A stretch of 64,000 nucleotides of DNA from Hoyosella subflava DQS3-9A1. Lineage in GTDB: Bacteria > Actinomycetota > Actinomycetes > Mycobacteriales > Mycobacteriaceae. Where the stretch lies: positions 2,418,001-2,482,000 of the forward strand of contig NC_015564.1 in the NCBI RefSeq assembly GCF_000214175.1. Direction: 5' to 3'. Made by a program: the position numbers and the translations under genes. The notes under the pieces were generated by a model. It was not told the origin of the DNA. It saw only the letters and a program-made list of their open reading frames with translations, and made no database searches. Positions 9,036 to 22,313 of this stretch are shown here, in pieces; within the stretch, counting starts at the first letter, position 1, and every line of letters starts with the position of its first letter.

Positions 9036-9050
9036 TAAGGGAATGTAAGG
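9036..9050. promoter_or_regulatory. Tandem direct repeats, candidate response-regulator site
   Basis: TAAGG occurs at 9036-9040 and again at 9046-9050, exactly one helical turn apart. It lies in the 200-base divergent region between the response regulator and the symporter. OmpR-family regulators typically bind head-to-tail half sites with 10-11 base periodicity, so this is a plausible site. The half sites are short and chance occurrence is possible. Confidence 0.35.
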
Positions 9051-9137
9051 CATCGGGCAAGAGTGTGGTGTGCCTCATAGGGGCTGCGTCAGGGTGGGGC
9101 TTATCACTCACCAACGCTGCACGCTTTAGGAGCTCAC

Positions 9138-10622
9138 ATGAGCCTAGCCACGATGTCTGATAGGCCTGCCAAGACGCACTCGTCGCCGACGTTCACCCGG
9201 GGACGGATCGGGCTTGTGCTGGGCCCCGCTCTGTTCGCGGGTGCCTACTTCATCCCTGCGTTGACCGGGCTCGACGACGCGCCTCGTGCCGTACTGGCAG
9301 TCACCCTGTGGGTCGCTGCCTGGTGGATCACGGAGGCATTGCCGATTCCGGCGACATCGCTGATGCCGATTTTTCTGCTCCCCATACTGGGTGGCACTGA
9401 TCAGGTGACTGCTACCGCCGCGTATGCCCATCCCCTTGTCTTCATGTACATGGGCGGATTCACCATCGCGCTCGCCATCCAGAAGTGGAACCTGCACAAG
9501 CGCATCGCGATGGTGATCATCACGATGGTCGGCAGCGGCGGCCAGCGAATCATGCTGGGCGTCATATTGGCCACCGCTGCCCTGTCGATGTGGATCTCGA
9601 ACGCAGCAACCGCACTGATGATGCTGCCGATCGCTCTCGCGCTGATTGCGGAGTTGCGCGAGAAAGAGGTCTACGACGAGCAGACCTTACGGCGCTACGC
9701 CAAAGGGCTTTTGCTTTCGGTGGCGTACGCGGCATCCATTGGTGGTCTGGCAACGCTCATCGGTTCAGTGCCCAACGCGGTTTTCGCGGCTGTCGCTGAG
9801 CAGAGCCTCGGTCGCACCATCTCTTTCGCCGAGTGGTTCTTCTTCGCCGCACCCCTGGCATGTCTGATGCTGGTGGCACTGTACTTCTATCTGACTCGGG
9901 TCGTGTGCCGGAAGGTGTCTTCGACGGCGACTGTGTCGACAGACTTCGCGCGCGAGCAGCTCAAACAACTCGGGCGCATGTCGTACGAGGAGAAGGCGGT
10001 TCTGTCGATCTTCTCGATTGTGGGTTTGCTGTGGATCAGCAGCGGATTCCTGCCTGCGGTGCTGCAGCTTTCCGATACGTCGATATCGATGATCGGTGCT
10101 GTGGCCATGTTCTTGCTGCCCGCCCGGCAAGCGAGTGGTGGGCTCCTTGTCTGGGAAGACATGAAGCTGCTCCCCTGGGGTTTGCTGCTGCTATTCGGGG
10201 GCGGCCTGTCGCTCGCGGCGGCTTTCGAGGACTCCGGCCTCACAGGCTGGTTCGGTGAACTGCTGGGCGGACTTGCGTCACTCCCGTTCATGCTCATCAT
10301 CGTCTCGCTGAGCATCATCGTGCTCTTTATGACCGAAATCATGTCGAACACCGCGGTAGCGAACATGTTGATACCGATCAGTATCGGCCTCGCGCTCGGT
10401 ATCGGGGTGGATCCGTACTCGATCATGGCAGTGGTCGCATTGTCAGCGAGTTGTGCCTTCATGCTGCCCATCTCTACGCCGCCAAACGCTGCGGTGTTCG
10501 CATCGGACTACATCACGATCAGTGACATGGTCCGGGCGGGATTCTGGGTCAACATTTTCGCGATTATTCTGATCAATGGTTTTGTGCTGCTCTGGCAGCC
10601 GATCATGATGAGTGCGACGTGA
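9138..10622 (+). CDS. DASS/SLC13-family sodium:anion symporter
   Basis: This 494-residue membrane protein has about 11-12 hydrophobic segments and motifs of the divalent anion:Na+ symporter family. These are the N-terminal WWITEALPIPATSLMP stretch, the first SNAATALMMLPIALAL helix hairpin and the C-terminal SNTAVANMLIPI and SASCAFMLPISTPPNA hairpin. The two SN(A/T)T motifs form the Na+/substrate clamp. Substrates of the family are C4-dicarboxylates, citrate or sulfate. AGGAG precedes the ATG at good spacing. Divergent transcription from the RR-HK-TAXI operon suggests induction by its own substrate. Confidence 0.92.
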   Translation: MSLATMSDRPAKTHSSPTFTRGRIGLVLGPALFAGAYFIPALTGLDDAPRAVLAVTLWVAAWWITEALPIPATSLMPIFLLPILGGTDQVTATAAYAHPLVFMYMGGFTIALAIQKWNLHKRIAMVIITMVGSGGQRIMLGVILATAALSMWISNAATALMMLPIALALIAELREKEVYDEQTLRRYAKGLLLSVAYAASIGGLATLIGSVPNAVFAAVAEQSLGRTISFAEWFFFAAPLACLMLVALYFYLTRVVCRKVSSTATVSTDFAREQLKQLGRMSYEEKAVLSIFSIVGLLWISSGFLPAVLQLSDTSISMIGAVAMFLLPARQASGGLLVWEDMKLLPWGLLLLFGGGLSLAAAFEDSGLTGWFGELLGGLASLPFMLIIVSLSIIVLFMTEIMSNTAVANMLIPISIGLALGIGVDPYSIMAVVALSASCAFMLPISTPPNAAVFASDYITISDMVRAGFWVNIFAIILINGFVLLWQPIMMSAT

Positions 10623-10623
10623 C

Positions 10624-11832
10624 TCAGCGGATCGCTACGCCGGAGATCGCCCTCGAGATCACCAATCGCTGGATCTCCGATGTGCCTTCAAAGATCGTGT
10701 AGATCTTCGCATCGCGGTACATGCGCTCGACGGGGTGGTCGCGCGAGTATCCGGCGCCCCCGAGTATTTGCACAGCGCGTTCGGTAGCCATCACGGCGAC
10801 TTCACTGGCTTTGAGCTTGGACATCGAGCCTTCTCCAGCGTCAAATGCTTTGTTGTTGCGTCCCATCCAGGCGGCACGCCAGACAAGCAGCCGGGCAGCA
10901 TCGATTTCGGTGCGCATGTTCGCCAGATCGAAAGCAATGGCCTGGTTTTCGATAATCGCACGGCCGAACGCTACTCGTTCCTTCGCATAGTCGAGCGCAT
11001 ATTCATATGCAGCCCTGGCAATACCGAGTGCCTGAGCGCCTACGACTGGCCGGGTGAGTTCGAAGGTGCGCATCGCGTTCTGTGTGGCGGTCTTTCGGCC
11101 TTCGCGAGCCTTAGCGAGGCGTTCGTCGAGTTTCTCTTTGCCACCGAGGAGGCAGCGCCCGGGTACACGAACTTCGTCAAGAAAGACATCGGCCGTGTGG
11201 GATGCTCGAAGTCCAAGTTTCAGTATTTTGCGGTTGGCGACGAGTCCGGGAGTGCCTGGGGGCACGATGAACGTCGCCTGACCGCGTGATTTCAGATCGG
11301 GATCAACAGAGGCGACGACCGCATGGATGCCCGCTTCACCGCCGTTGGTGATCCATGCTTTCTGCCCGTTGAGAACCCACTCGTCTCTGGCTTCGTCGTA
11401 CCTCGCCCGCGTCCGCAGTGATGAGACATCGGAACCGGCGTCAGGTTCGGATACGCAGAACGCGGCGACTTTCGGGTCAGCGATATCGCCGAAGCACTGC
11501 GGACCCCACTCGAGAAGCTGTTCTGGGGTCCCTGACGCGAATATTGCGCCCATGGCGAGGTTTGTGCCGAACATCGCCATGGCGATGCCTGCGTCACCCC
11601 AGAACACCTCTTCGGCGACCAGCGGCATGGAGAGCCCTGTGGGGTCGCCCCACACCTGAGCTTGCGTTTCGAAGCTATACAGGCCAACTTTGGCGGCCTC
11701 CCGGATCACCGGCCAGGGCATCTCCTCACGTGCATCCCATTCGCCGGCAGCCGGACGGATGTAGTCGGTAGCAAACTGCCGCACCCACTGCTGCAGGTCC
11801 TGCTGTTCTTCACTCAGTTCGAAAGAAACCAC
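10624..11832 (-). CDS. Acyl-CoA dehydrogenase family protein
   Basis: This 402-residue flavoenzyme has the full acyl-CoA dehydrogenase layout. FAD/substrate segments are [16 protein letters not shown] and [11 protein letters not shown], the C-terminal helical domain carries [22 protein letters not shown], and the catalytic glutamate sits in [14 protein letters not shown]. It should oxidise an acyl-CoA at alpha-beta; chain length cannot be read. The GTG start at 11832 has GGGGAG upstream. It lies one base downstream of the NTF2-like gene and probably shares its PadR-controlled promoter. It converges with the symporter gene one base away. Confidence 0.93.
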   Translation of the reverse strand: MVSFELSEEQQDLQQWVRQFATDYIRPAAGEWDAREEMPWPVIREAAKVGLYSFETQAQVWGDPTGLSMPLVAEEVFWGDAGIAMAMFGTNLAMGAIFASGTPEQLLEWGPQCFGDIADPKVAAFCVSEPDAGSDVSSLRTRARYDEARDEWVLNGQKAWITNGGEAGIHAVVASVDPDLKSRGQATFIVPPGTPGLVANRKILKLGLRASHTADVFLDEVRVPGRCLLGGKEKLDERLAKAREGRKTATQNAMRTFELTRPVVGAQALGIARAAYEYALDYAKERVAFGRAIIENQAIAFDLANMRTEIDAARLLVWRAAWMGRNNKAFDAGEGSMSKLKASEVAVMATERAVQILGGAGYSRDHPVERMYRDAKIYTIFEGTSEIQRLVISRAISGVAIR

Positions 11833-11833
11833 G

Positions 11834-12217
11834 TCAGCTCCCCTGCGCTTGCATTGCGGCTTCGAACATGACGCCCATCTTCTCGGCGAAAGCGGTGGTT
11901 GCTTTGAGGGGGCGCAGCATCACTGTGAAGGTGTCGATCAGTCCGTCACTGTTGGTGTGCAAAAAGTCGCAGCCCTGCAACTTCAGCTCCCCGACACGGG
12001 CGTGGAAGATCAGGGCGTGATTTTCCCCGTCGGCTATCTCTGTCTCGTATTCGAAGTCCTCGAAGACCTCGATGACTGCTCCCAGAATGAGCGCCACCAT
12101 GTCGCGGCCCTGATACGGCTTGTGCGCGATTGGGCTGTGAAAGACGACGTCTTCAGCGAAGAGGTCAGGCACAGTGGTGAAGTCTCGCGCTTCAACGGCG
12201 GCTCGGAAAGGGTGCAT
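11834..12217 (-). CDS. NTF2/SnoaL-like small protein
   Basis: About 127 residues with the SnoaL/NTF2-like pattern: [39 protein letters not shown], then strands rich in [16 protein letters not shown]. The ATG at 12217 is chosen because AAGGAG precedes it by 7 bases; the frame extends further but without a ribosome site. Such domains form cone-shaped pockets used as isomerases, cyclases or ligand binders; the substrate is unknown. It lies one base from the acyl-CoA dehydrogenase gene, so a role in the same acyl-CoA pathway is likely. Confidence 0.8.
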   Translation of the reverse strand: MHPFRAAVEARDFTTVPDLFAEDVVFHSPIAHKPYQGRDMVALILGAVIEVFEDFEYETEIADGENHALIFHARVGELKLQGCDFLHTNSDGLIDTFTVMLRPLKATTAFAEKMGVMFEAAMQAQGS

Positions 12218-12253
12218 CAATCGACTCCTTGAGTGGTGTGAGACACACACTGA

Positions 12254-12277
12254 ACATAGTCTTATTGTTTACTATGT
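12254..12277. promoter_or_regulatory. Inverted repeat, candidate PadR operator
   Basis: ACATAGT (12254-12260) and ACTATGT (12271-12277) are perfect 7-base inverted arms with a 10-base AT-rich spacer. They lie between the divergent NTF2-like and padR genes. PadR-family proteins bind dyads containing ATGT...ACAT-type arms, and the position fits autorepression plus control of the acyl-CoA dehydrogenase operon. Binding is inferred. Confidence 0.6.
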
Positions 12278-12305
12278 CAAGAAGTGACTAGGAAGGATTT
12301 CGCCT

Positions 12306-12884
12306 GTGGCGCTACGGCACGCTGTCCTCGCGGCCCTGCTCGATGGGGAGATGTCGGGATACCAGCTCGCGAAGACTTTCGACGTCGCAGTATCGAACTA
12401 CTGGCACGCGCTGCCGCAGCAGCTCTACGGAGAACTCACGAAACTCGAGAGGGAAGGCCTCATCACCGGGCGCGAGGTCATCCAGCAGGGGCGGCCCAAC
12501 AAACGTGTGTTCACACTGTCAGAGGCCGGGCGCGGCAAGCTCGCTGAGTTCATTTCGGCTGGTTCAAAGCCCTCGTTCATCCGGGATGATCTGTTGGTCA
12601 AAGTCCGTGCGGCCGAGGCCGGCCCAATGATTGATCTGGTCGAGCAACTCGAGGACCGCGCCGAGCAGGCGCGCGGAAAGATTGCACTCTTCGAAAAGCT
12701 CTTGCGGCAACTGCGCGGTGACCTAGATGAACAAACCTATCTCGAACAGAGTCCTCGCGTTGGTCCGTACCTCACGGGTCTGCGAGGCAGAGCATTTGAG
12801 GAAGATACTTTGCGATGGTGCTCGCACGCGGCTGAGGTCTTGCGCGCGCGACACGCCTCAGAAGGCGCGCGCCCCGAGTCGTAG
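12306..12884 (+). CDS. PadR family transcriptional regulator
   Basis: This 192-residue regulator has an N-terminal winged helix (about 1-85) of the PadR type: LAALLDGEMSGYQLAKTF, YGELTKLEREGLI and RPNKRVFTLSEAGRGKL. The C-terminal helical dimerisation domain (Vir_C-like) spans about 95-185. The GTG start follows an AGGAAGGA ribosome site. PadR proteins repress adjacent genes and respond to phenolic or lipophilic ligands. The divergent NTF2-like/acyl-CoA dehydrogenase pair, across a perfect inverted repeat, is the likely target. Confidence 0.9.
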   Translation: MALRHAVLAALLDGEMSGYQLAKTFDVAVSNYWHALPQQLYGELTKLEREGLITGREVIQQGRPNKRVFTLSEAGRGKLAEFISAGSKPSFIRDDLLVKVRAAEAGPMIDLVEQLEDRAEQARGKIALFEKLLRQLRGDLDEQTYLEQSPRVGPYLTGLRGRAFEEDTLRWCSHAAEVLRARHASEGARPES

Positions 12885-12971
12885 CGCAAATGTCACTCCA
12901 GCCCCGCTGGGCGCGCGACTGACGACTCATGACGCCTAATCGGAAAAAATTGCTCCACTGAGATCAAATAC

Positions 12972-13007
12972 TTGAATGATTCCAGAAAATGGGTCACACT
13001 TAGGGCT
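12972..13007 (+). promoter_or_regulatory. furA promoter region, probable FurA autoregulatory site
   Basis: A -35-like TTGAAT at 12972-12977 is followed by an AT-rich stretch with GATTCCAGAAAA. This resembles the AT-rich FurA-binding sequence known upstream of mycobacterial furA-katG. The spacing to the GTG at 13008 leaves no room for a ribosome site, suggesting a leaderless furA mRNA as in mycobacteria. The similarity is from memory, not an alignment. Confidence 0.5.
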
Positions 13008-15748
<2,741 letters not shown>

Positions 15749-15763
15749 TCACCGCGGTTCGTC

Positions 15764-15807
15764 AGACGCCCCGCACGCTCACTGGGCTTGCGGGGCGTCT
15801 CCGTCTT
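15764..15807 (+). terminator. Intrinsic terminator after katG
   Basis: AGACGCCCCGCA (15764-15775) pairs perfectly with TGCGGGGCGTCT (15789-15800), giving a 12-base GC-rich stem with a 13-base loop. A weak CCGTCTTT tail follows. It lies 16 bases after the katG stop. Confidence 0.85.
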
Positions 15808-15854
15808 TAGTGCATATCGCTCACACTTGGACGTGACGGCGGTAAAATCCGCTG

Positions 15855-16493
15855 ATGAAGCGCCTCATAGTCCTCATGGTCGGCCTGTTAGCTACTGGAT
15901 GTGCAACAACACCGCCGGATTCTGATCCCAATGACACTGCTCCCACGTCCCCTCCCGCCGCGGCGGAAACTACCGTGGCGGCAGCACCCACGTTCGACTG
16001 CTCTGCCCCGAGTTCGGAAATCGAGTCGCTCGTGTGCACTGACACGGACATGGCAGATCTCGATTCACGCCTCAACTCGGAGTATCAGCAGGTGCTCAAC
16101 ACTCCCGGAGCGGACAAGGACGCCCTCGAAGCCTCGCAAATCGATTGGCAGAGTCAGCGCGAGGAGTGCACGCAGGAAGCGGACCCCAAGGTATGCGTGC
16201 AGCAGGCTTACTTGACCAGACTGGTCGAACTGCATATCGCTGATCCGACGACGGCAGCCCCTACGGAGGCCCGATACAACTGCCCGGACGGCGAGGAACT
16301 CACTGCCCGGTATTACAACGACGGTGACCCTCAAGCTGGCGTCTTCACGTGGGAGGGCAATGAGGTGATCTTATTTATCGAGATGTCCGGCAGTGGCGCC
16401 CGGTACGGCAGGGACGGTGTCTCGTTCTGGGAGCACCAAGGCGAGGCGACTTTCGACTACTACGGGGACAGTGTGGTGTGCGAAGTAGCGTAG
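15855..16493 (+). CDS. Lipoprotein with LprI-like and MliC-like domains (putative lysozyme inhibitor)
   Basis: This 212-residue lipoprotein starts MKRLIVLMVGLLATGC, with the lipid-modified cysteine at 16 and then a Pro/Thr/Ala-rich linker. Residues about 49-125 form an LprI/DUF1311 domain: FDCSAPSSEIESLVCTD, then DLDSRLNSEYQQ and CTQEADPKVCVQQAYLTRLVEL, with four cysteines. Residues about 140-212 resemble MliC: YNCPDGEELTARY, then a W/Y-rich barrel with a final cysteine. Both domain types are linked to inhibition of lysozyme at the cell surface. The gene stands alone after the katG terminator. Confidence 0.78.
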   Translation: MKRLIVLMVGLLATGCATTPPDSDPNDTAPTSPPAAAETTVAAAPTFDCSAPSSEIESLVCTDTDMADLDSRLNSEYQQVLNTPGADKDALEASQIDWQSQREECTQEADPKVCVQQAYLTRLVELHIADPTTAAPTEARYNCPDGEELTARYYNDGDPQAGVFTWEGNEVILFIEMSGSGARYGRDGVSFWEHQGEATFDYYGDSVVCEVA

Positions 16494-16524
16494 AAATGAG
16501 ACCTCATCATGACGGAATTTTTCG

Positions 16525-17196
16525 GTGACGAGGGTCCGGGGTATCGACGGGTATGCGAGAGGCTGGATTGGCGTTGAACTGGATGACGGCGCGCTAGTCC
16601 GCGTGGAATCAGCGCCGACACTCGCCGCGCTGTGTGACCCGGGGTGTGCCGTTATCGGCGTTGACATTCCGCTGGGTTTTCCTGAGAAGGGCTGGCGTGC
16701 TGCCGATTTCGCTGCACGTCGGCGCCTAGGTGTGCGCCGCAACAGTATCTTCCTAGCACCGCCCGCCTCCGTCTGGGAGGAGGACGAGTGGGTGGCCGCG
16801 AACAAGCTGACGCGGCAACTCACCGGTCAGGGACTCACCAAACAGGCTTACGCGCTGCGCACTAAAGTGCTCGAGGCAAATGCTCTCTCCGGCATGACAG
16901 AACAGCCGTTGCGCGAGGTCCATCCCGAGCTGAGCTTCGCAGCGATGAACGGTTCACCACTGCCCTACACCAAGAAGACGTGGAACGGCGTCATGGCGCG
17001 GCGGGCACTCCTCGCGGCCTGTGGAATCGCCGTACCTGATGATCTAGGTGACGCTGGCACTGTTCCCGTCGACGACGTGCTGGACGCTGCGGCCGCCGCA
17101 TGGTCAGCTCATCGGATCGCCGTGGGAGCAGCCACGGCGTTGCCTGAGCAACCGGAATTGAGCAGCGACGGACGGCCGATGGCGATCTGGTACTGA
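16525..17196 (+). CDS. DUF429 domain protein (predicted RNase H-like fold)
   Basis: About 223 residues. The opening VRGIDGYARGWIGVELDDG with its acidic residue and the VIGVDIPLGFPEKGWRAAD segment are the DUF429 signature. The internal REVHPELSFAAMNG and final PVDDVLDAAAAAWSAHR supply the remaining conserved acidic positions. The family has an RNase H-like fold and is predicted to be a nuclease, but no function is established. The start is GTG. It is a single gene between the lipoprotein and the molybdopterin enzyme. Confidence 0.85.
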   Translation: MTRVRGIDGYARGWIGVELDDGALVRVESAPTLAALCDPGCAVIGVDIPLGFPEKGWRAADFAARRRLGVRRNSIFLAPPASVWEEDEWVAANKLTRQLTGQGLTKQAYALRTKVLEANALSGMTEQPLREVHPELSFAAMNGSPLPYTKKTWNGVMARRALLAACGIAVPDDLGDAGTVPVDDVLDAAAAAWSAHRIAVGAATALPEQPELSSDGRPMAIWY

Positions 17197-17240
17197 AAGC
17201 CCACAACACGGATTCGATGCTGGTGATTGGTCACATGTCG

Positions 17241-17256
17241 CAGAATATGTATTCTG
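17241..17256. promoter_or_regulatory. Perfect 16-base palindrome before the molybdopterin oxidoreductase gene
   Basis: CAGAATA-TG-TATTCTG is a perfect palindrome about 40 bases before the ATG at 17296, in an otherwise AT-richer promoter stretch. It is a good candidate operator for a dimeric repressor (TetR, MarR or similar). No regulator gene is adjacent, so the cognate protein is unknown. Confidence 0.5.
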
Positions 17257-17295
17257 TCATAGTAAATCCTTCTGTGTCGTCAGTACGGAGTAGTA

Positions 17296-19533
<2,238 letters not shown>

Positions 19534-20124
19534 CCCAGAAGGTAATCACCGAGCGCCATCGCCCATGGTTCCGCGTGGCAAAGTCGATCCTTGGGGCGTA
19601 GTGAGCAAGCCCTGTCCAAAGCCCATCGTCACTGCCGTCCAAGGATTGTGCTACACCCTTGGAATCGAACTCATGCTGTGCAACCAGATCACGGTCGCCG
19701 CTGAGAACGCACAGTTCATCCAATATGAGGTAAGCCGCGGTCTCTTCCCTTTCGGTGGTGGCACAGTGCGGTGGCCGCTGGCAGCGGGTACTCACAACGC
19801 ATACCGCTACATGCTGACTGGCGAGCCCTTCGACGCGGCTGAAGCACATCGCATCGGTATCGTTCAGCAGGTCGTTCTCGCCACTGAGTGCCTCCCGGCC
19901 GCAATCGAGATGGCACAAAAGATCGCAATGCAGGCCCCGTTGGGTGTCCAAGCGGTATTGCGTAATACTCGGCTGGCTGAGGCCCGGGGCTCAGATGCGG
20001 CACTCGGCAGACTACGTCGCGAGATTGTGAAAATCTTCCTCAGCAAGGACATCCGCCGCGGCCTAAAGGCATTTCAGGAACGCAGACCCGCGCGCTTCGA
20101 AGGAAACTGACGGGGCCCGGGCAG

Positions 20125-20376
20125 ATGAGGGGTGGGTGGCCTGGAACGCTGGTGCCGGACTGGCCATCCATTGCTAGGGAGTGGGACGTTGTGCATGTTT
20201 CACTCAGCGGGTTGCTGTGTGCCAATCCGCGAATATCGTTGGTCCCCTATCAGGGCGGAGACGAGTCTGGCTGGACACACAGTCAATCGGGCGACTATGG
20301 CGGAGTCGCGGCATGGACTGTTCCGAGCACGGCATGGCTGCGCTTTCCTGACGGATTCAGTATTGAACAGGCGTAG
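20125..20376 (+). CDS. Uncertain 83-residue ORF
   Basis: An ORF of 83 codons lies between the crotonase remnant and the NhaC-type antiporter. The translated middle (WDVVHVSLSGLLCANPRISLVPYQGG, shown here only in part: SLSGLLCANP) and end (AAWTVPSTAWLRFPDGF) look protein-like rather than random. I recognise no family. There is no convincing ribosome site before the ATG at 20125. It could be a small gene, a fragment of a larger one lost in the same event that truncated the crotonase, or noise. The rest of 20377-20513 is the leader of the antiporter gene, with nothing else recognised. Confidence 0.35.
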   Translation: MRGGWPGTLVPDWPSIAREWDVVHVSLSGLLCANPRISLVPYQGGDESGWTHSQSGDYGGVAAWTVPSTAWLRFPDGFSIEQA

Positions 20377-20513
20377 ATGCTTCCGAAGCATTCCCAGGGC
20401 TTCGCCCGTACTGTCATGCTGGATCCAGCGGGCAGCTGCCGCTGCCCCGAAGTATGGACGTCCCGTGCGGGCTGGGCGCAGCAGCGCAGCAGGCGAACCC
20501 AAAGGAACACTGC

Positions 20514-22313
20514 ATGTCCGAGACCAAGTATCCCGCGAGCAGCACGCCCCCGTTCGGTACGCAGAAGTCAGGTTCGGCACGGACCCGGCGCCGCACGCTG
20601 GTAGTCGCGACTGTCGTCGTCGTAGCGATCCTGGGACTGCTCCTCTACCAGACAATGGACACCGGGAGCGCGGTTGACGGTTCGTCTACTGCGGCCACCG
20701 GCAGGTGGTGGTCGTTGCTTCCGCCTGTCGTCGCCATCAGCCTCGCGCTACTCACAAGGCAGATCCTTCCTGCACTCTTTGCGGGGGTCTGGCTCGGAGC
20801 GTGGCTAGCGGAAGGACTTTCGGCGTGGGGTTTAGTGACGTCACTCCTGGATTCCGCTGGCGTCTATGTCGTGGATGCAATCGCTGAACCCGACCACGTA
20901 ATGATCATTGCCTTCACACTCATGATCGGGGGCCTCGTCGGCATTCTGAGAAAGAATGGGGGGACGGACGGAATTGTGCGCATCGTGACACGGTGGGCAT
21001 CGACGCCGCGGCGCGGTCAGGTTGCTACGGGCGGTTTGGGCGTCGCAATTTTTTTCGATGACTACGCGAACACCTTGGTCGTCGGCAACACTATGCGTCC
21101 GGTCATGGATCGGCTGCGTGTGTCCCGGGAGAAGCTCGCCTACATCGTAGACTCGACGGCCGCACCGATCGCGACACTGGCTCTGCTGTCAACCTGGATC
21201 GGATTTCAGGTCGTCTTGATCGACGACGCTATCGCTGGGACAGACCTGACTGCGAACGGCTTCGCGGTGTTCGTTGAGTCCCTGAAATACGCTTTCTACC
21301 CGATCCTGGCCCTCGCTCTGGTGTTCGCGATCGCGTTGAGCGGGCGTGATTTTGGTCCGATGCTTCAGGCTGAGCGGCGGGCGCGAACCACTGGTGCAGT
21401 GTCACGCGAGGGCGCGGATATCGGACTCGGCGGCGTCGAAGACGAGTTGACCCCGCACGAGGGGGCACCGCGCAGACTCGTGAATGCACTGCTGCCGATC
21501 CTGGTGTTAGTTGGCACCACCGTGGCGGGCCTCTTCGCTACTGGCGAGGGCGCCTCGATCATTGAGATCGTCGGGGATGGTGACCCGTTCAGTTCGCTGC
21601 TATGGGGTGCGCTGCTCGCGATCCTCGTCGCTGCAGCATTGAGCATGAGCCAGGGGATCTTGACGATCGCCGATGTGGTTGCCGCGTGGTTTGCCGGCGT
21701 TAAATCGGTGCTGTACGTCGTGATCATCCTCGTCCTCGCCTGGGCTCTGGCCGCGCTGACCGGGATCCTTGGAACCGCCGAGTTCCTCGCTGGCGCTCTC
21801 GGGACTGCGTTGCCTTTGTTCCTTCTACCCGCGGTGCTTTTTGTCGTGGCGGGTGCGGTCGCATTTTCGACTGGGACCAGCTGGGGGACGATGGGCATCC
21901 TGACCCCTCTCGCTGTTCCTGTCGCTTGGGCGGTCCTTGATGCGCGTGGTCTGGCGGACGCGGCGGGACATCCAATTCTGTTCGCGTCGGTTTCGACAAT
22001 CCTGGCTGGTGCAGTACTTGGAGATCACTGCTCACCGATCTCGGATACCACCGTGATTTCGTCGCTGGCATCGCAATGCGACGTCATTGACCACGTCCGA
22101 ACCCAACTCCCCTACGCTCTCTTCGTCGGCGCTGTGGTGATTGTGTTCGGGCTTGTGCCAGTCGGCTTGGGCCTGCCATGGTGGGCTGCGATGGCCCTCT
22201 GCGGCCTCGTCGTAGTTGGTGGTCTCATGGTGGCCGGACGCAGGTCCGATGCCGTGGAAGCTCCAGGCTTCGGCCCACCGCCAGCCCCGGAAGCACGCGA
22301 GGTGATTGGATAG
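20514..22313 (+). CDS. NhaC-family Na+/H+ antiporter
   Basis: A roughly 600-residue membrane protein with about 12 hydrophobic segments. NhaC-family marks are IFFDDYANTLVVGNTMRPVMDR with the paired aspartates in a membrane helix, STAAPIATLALLSTWIGF, SFSTGTSWGTMGI-like FSTGTSWGTMGIL, and GDHCSPISDTTVISSLAS near the end. A soluble N-terminal tail of about 28 residues precedes helix one. The ATG at 20514 is selected by AAAGGA 7-8 bases upstream. It exchanges sodium, or an organic ion in some relatives, for protons. The stop overlaps the next gene (TAGTG). Confidence 0.9.
   Translation: MSETKYPASSTPPFGTQKSGSARTRRRTLVVATVVVVAILGLLLYQTMDTGSAVDGSSTAATGRWWSLLPPVVAISLALLTRQILPALFAGVWLGAWLAEGLSAWGLVTSLLDSAGVYVVDAIAEPDHVMIIAFTLMIGGLVGILRKNGGTDGIVRIVTRWASTPRRGQVATGGLGVAIFFDDYANTLVVGNTMRPVMDRLRVSREKLAYIVDSTAAPIATLALLSTWIGFQVVLIDDAIAGTDLTANGFAVFVESLKYAFYPILALALVFAIALSGRDFGPMLQAERRARTTGAVSREGADIGLGGVEDELTPHEGAPRRLVNALLPILVLVGTTVAGLFATGEGASIIEIVGDGDPFSSLLWGALLAILVAAALSMSQGILTIADVVAAWFAGVKSVLYVVIILVLAWALAALTGILGTAEFLAGALGTALPLFLLPAVLFVVAGAVAFSTGTSWGTMGILTPLAVPVAWAVLDARGLADAAGHPILFASVSTILAGAVLGDHCSPISDTTVISSLASQCDVIDHVRTQLPYALFVGAVVIVFGLVPVGLGLPWWAAMALCGLVVVGGLMVAGRRSDAVEAPGFGPPPAPEAREVIG

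Noticed and set aside
8938-9114. Upstream extension of the response regulator
   Set aside because: The receiver domain begins at the GTG at 8937 with a good ribosome site; the extension has no domain and crosses the promoter region.
10612-11289. 225-codon plus-strand ORF over the acyl-CoA dehydrogenase
   Set aside because: Antisense shadow without motifs.
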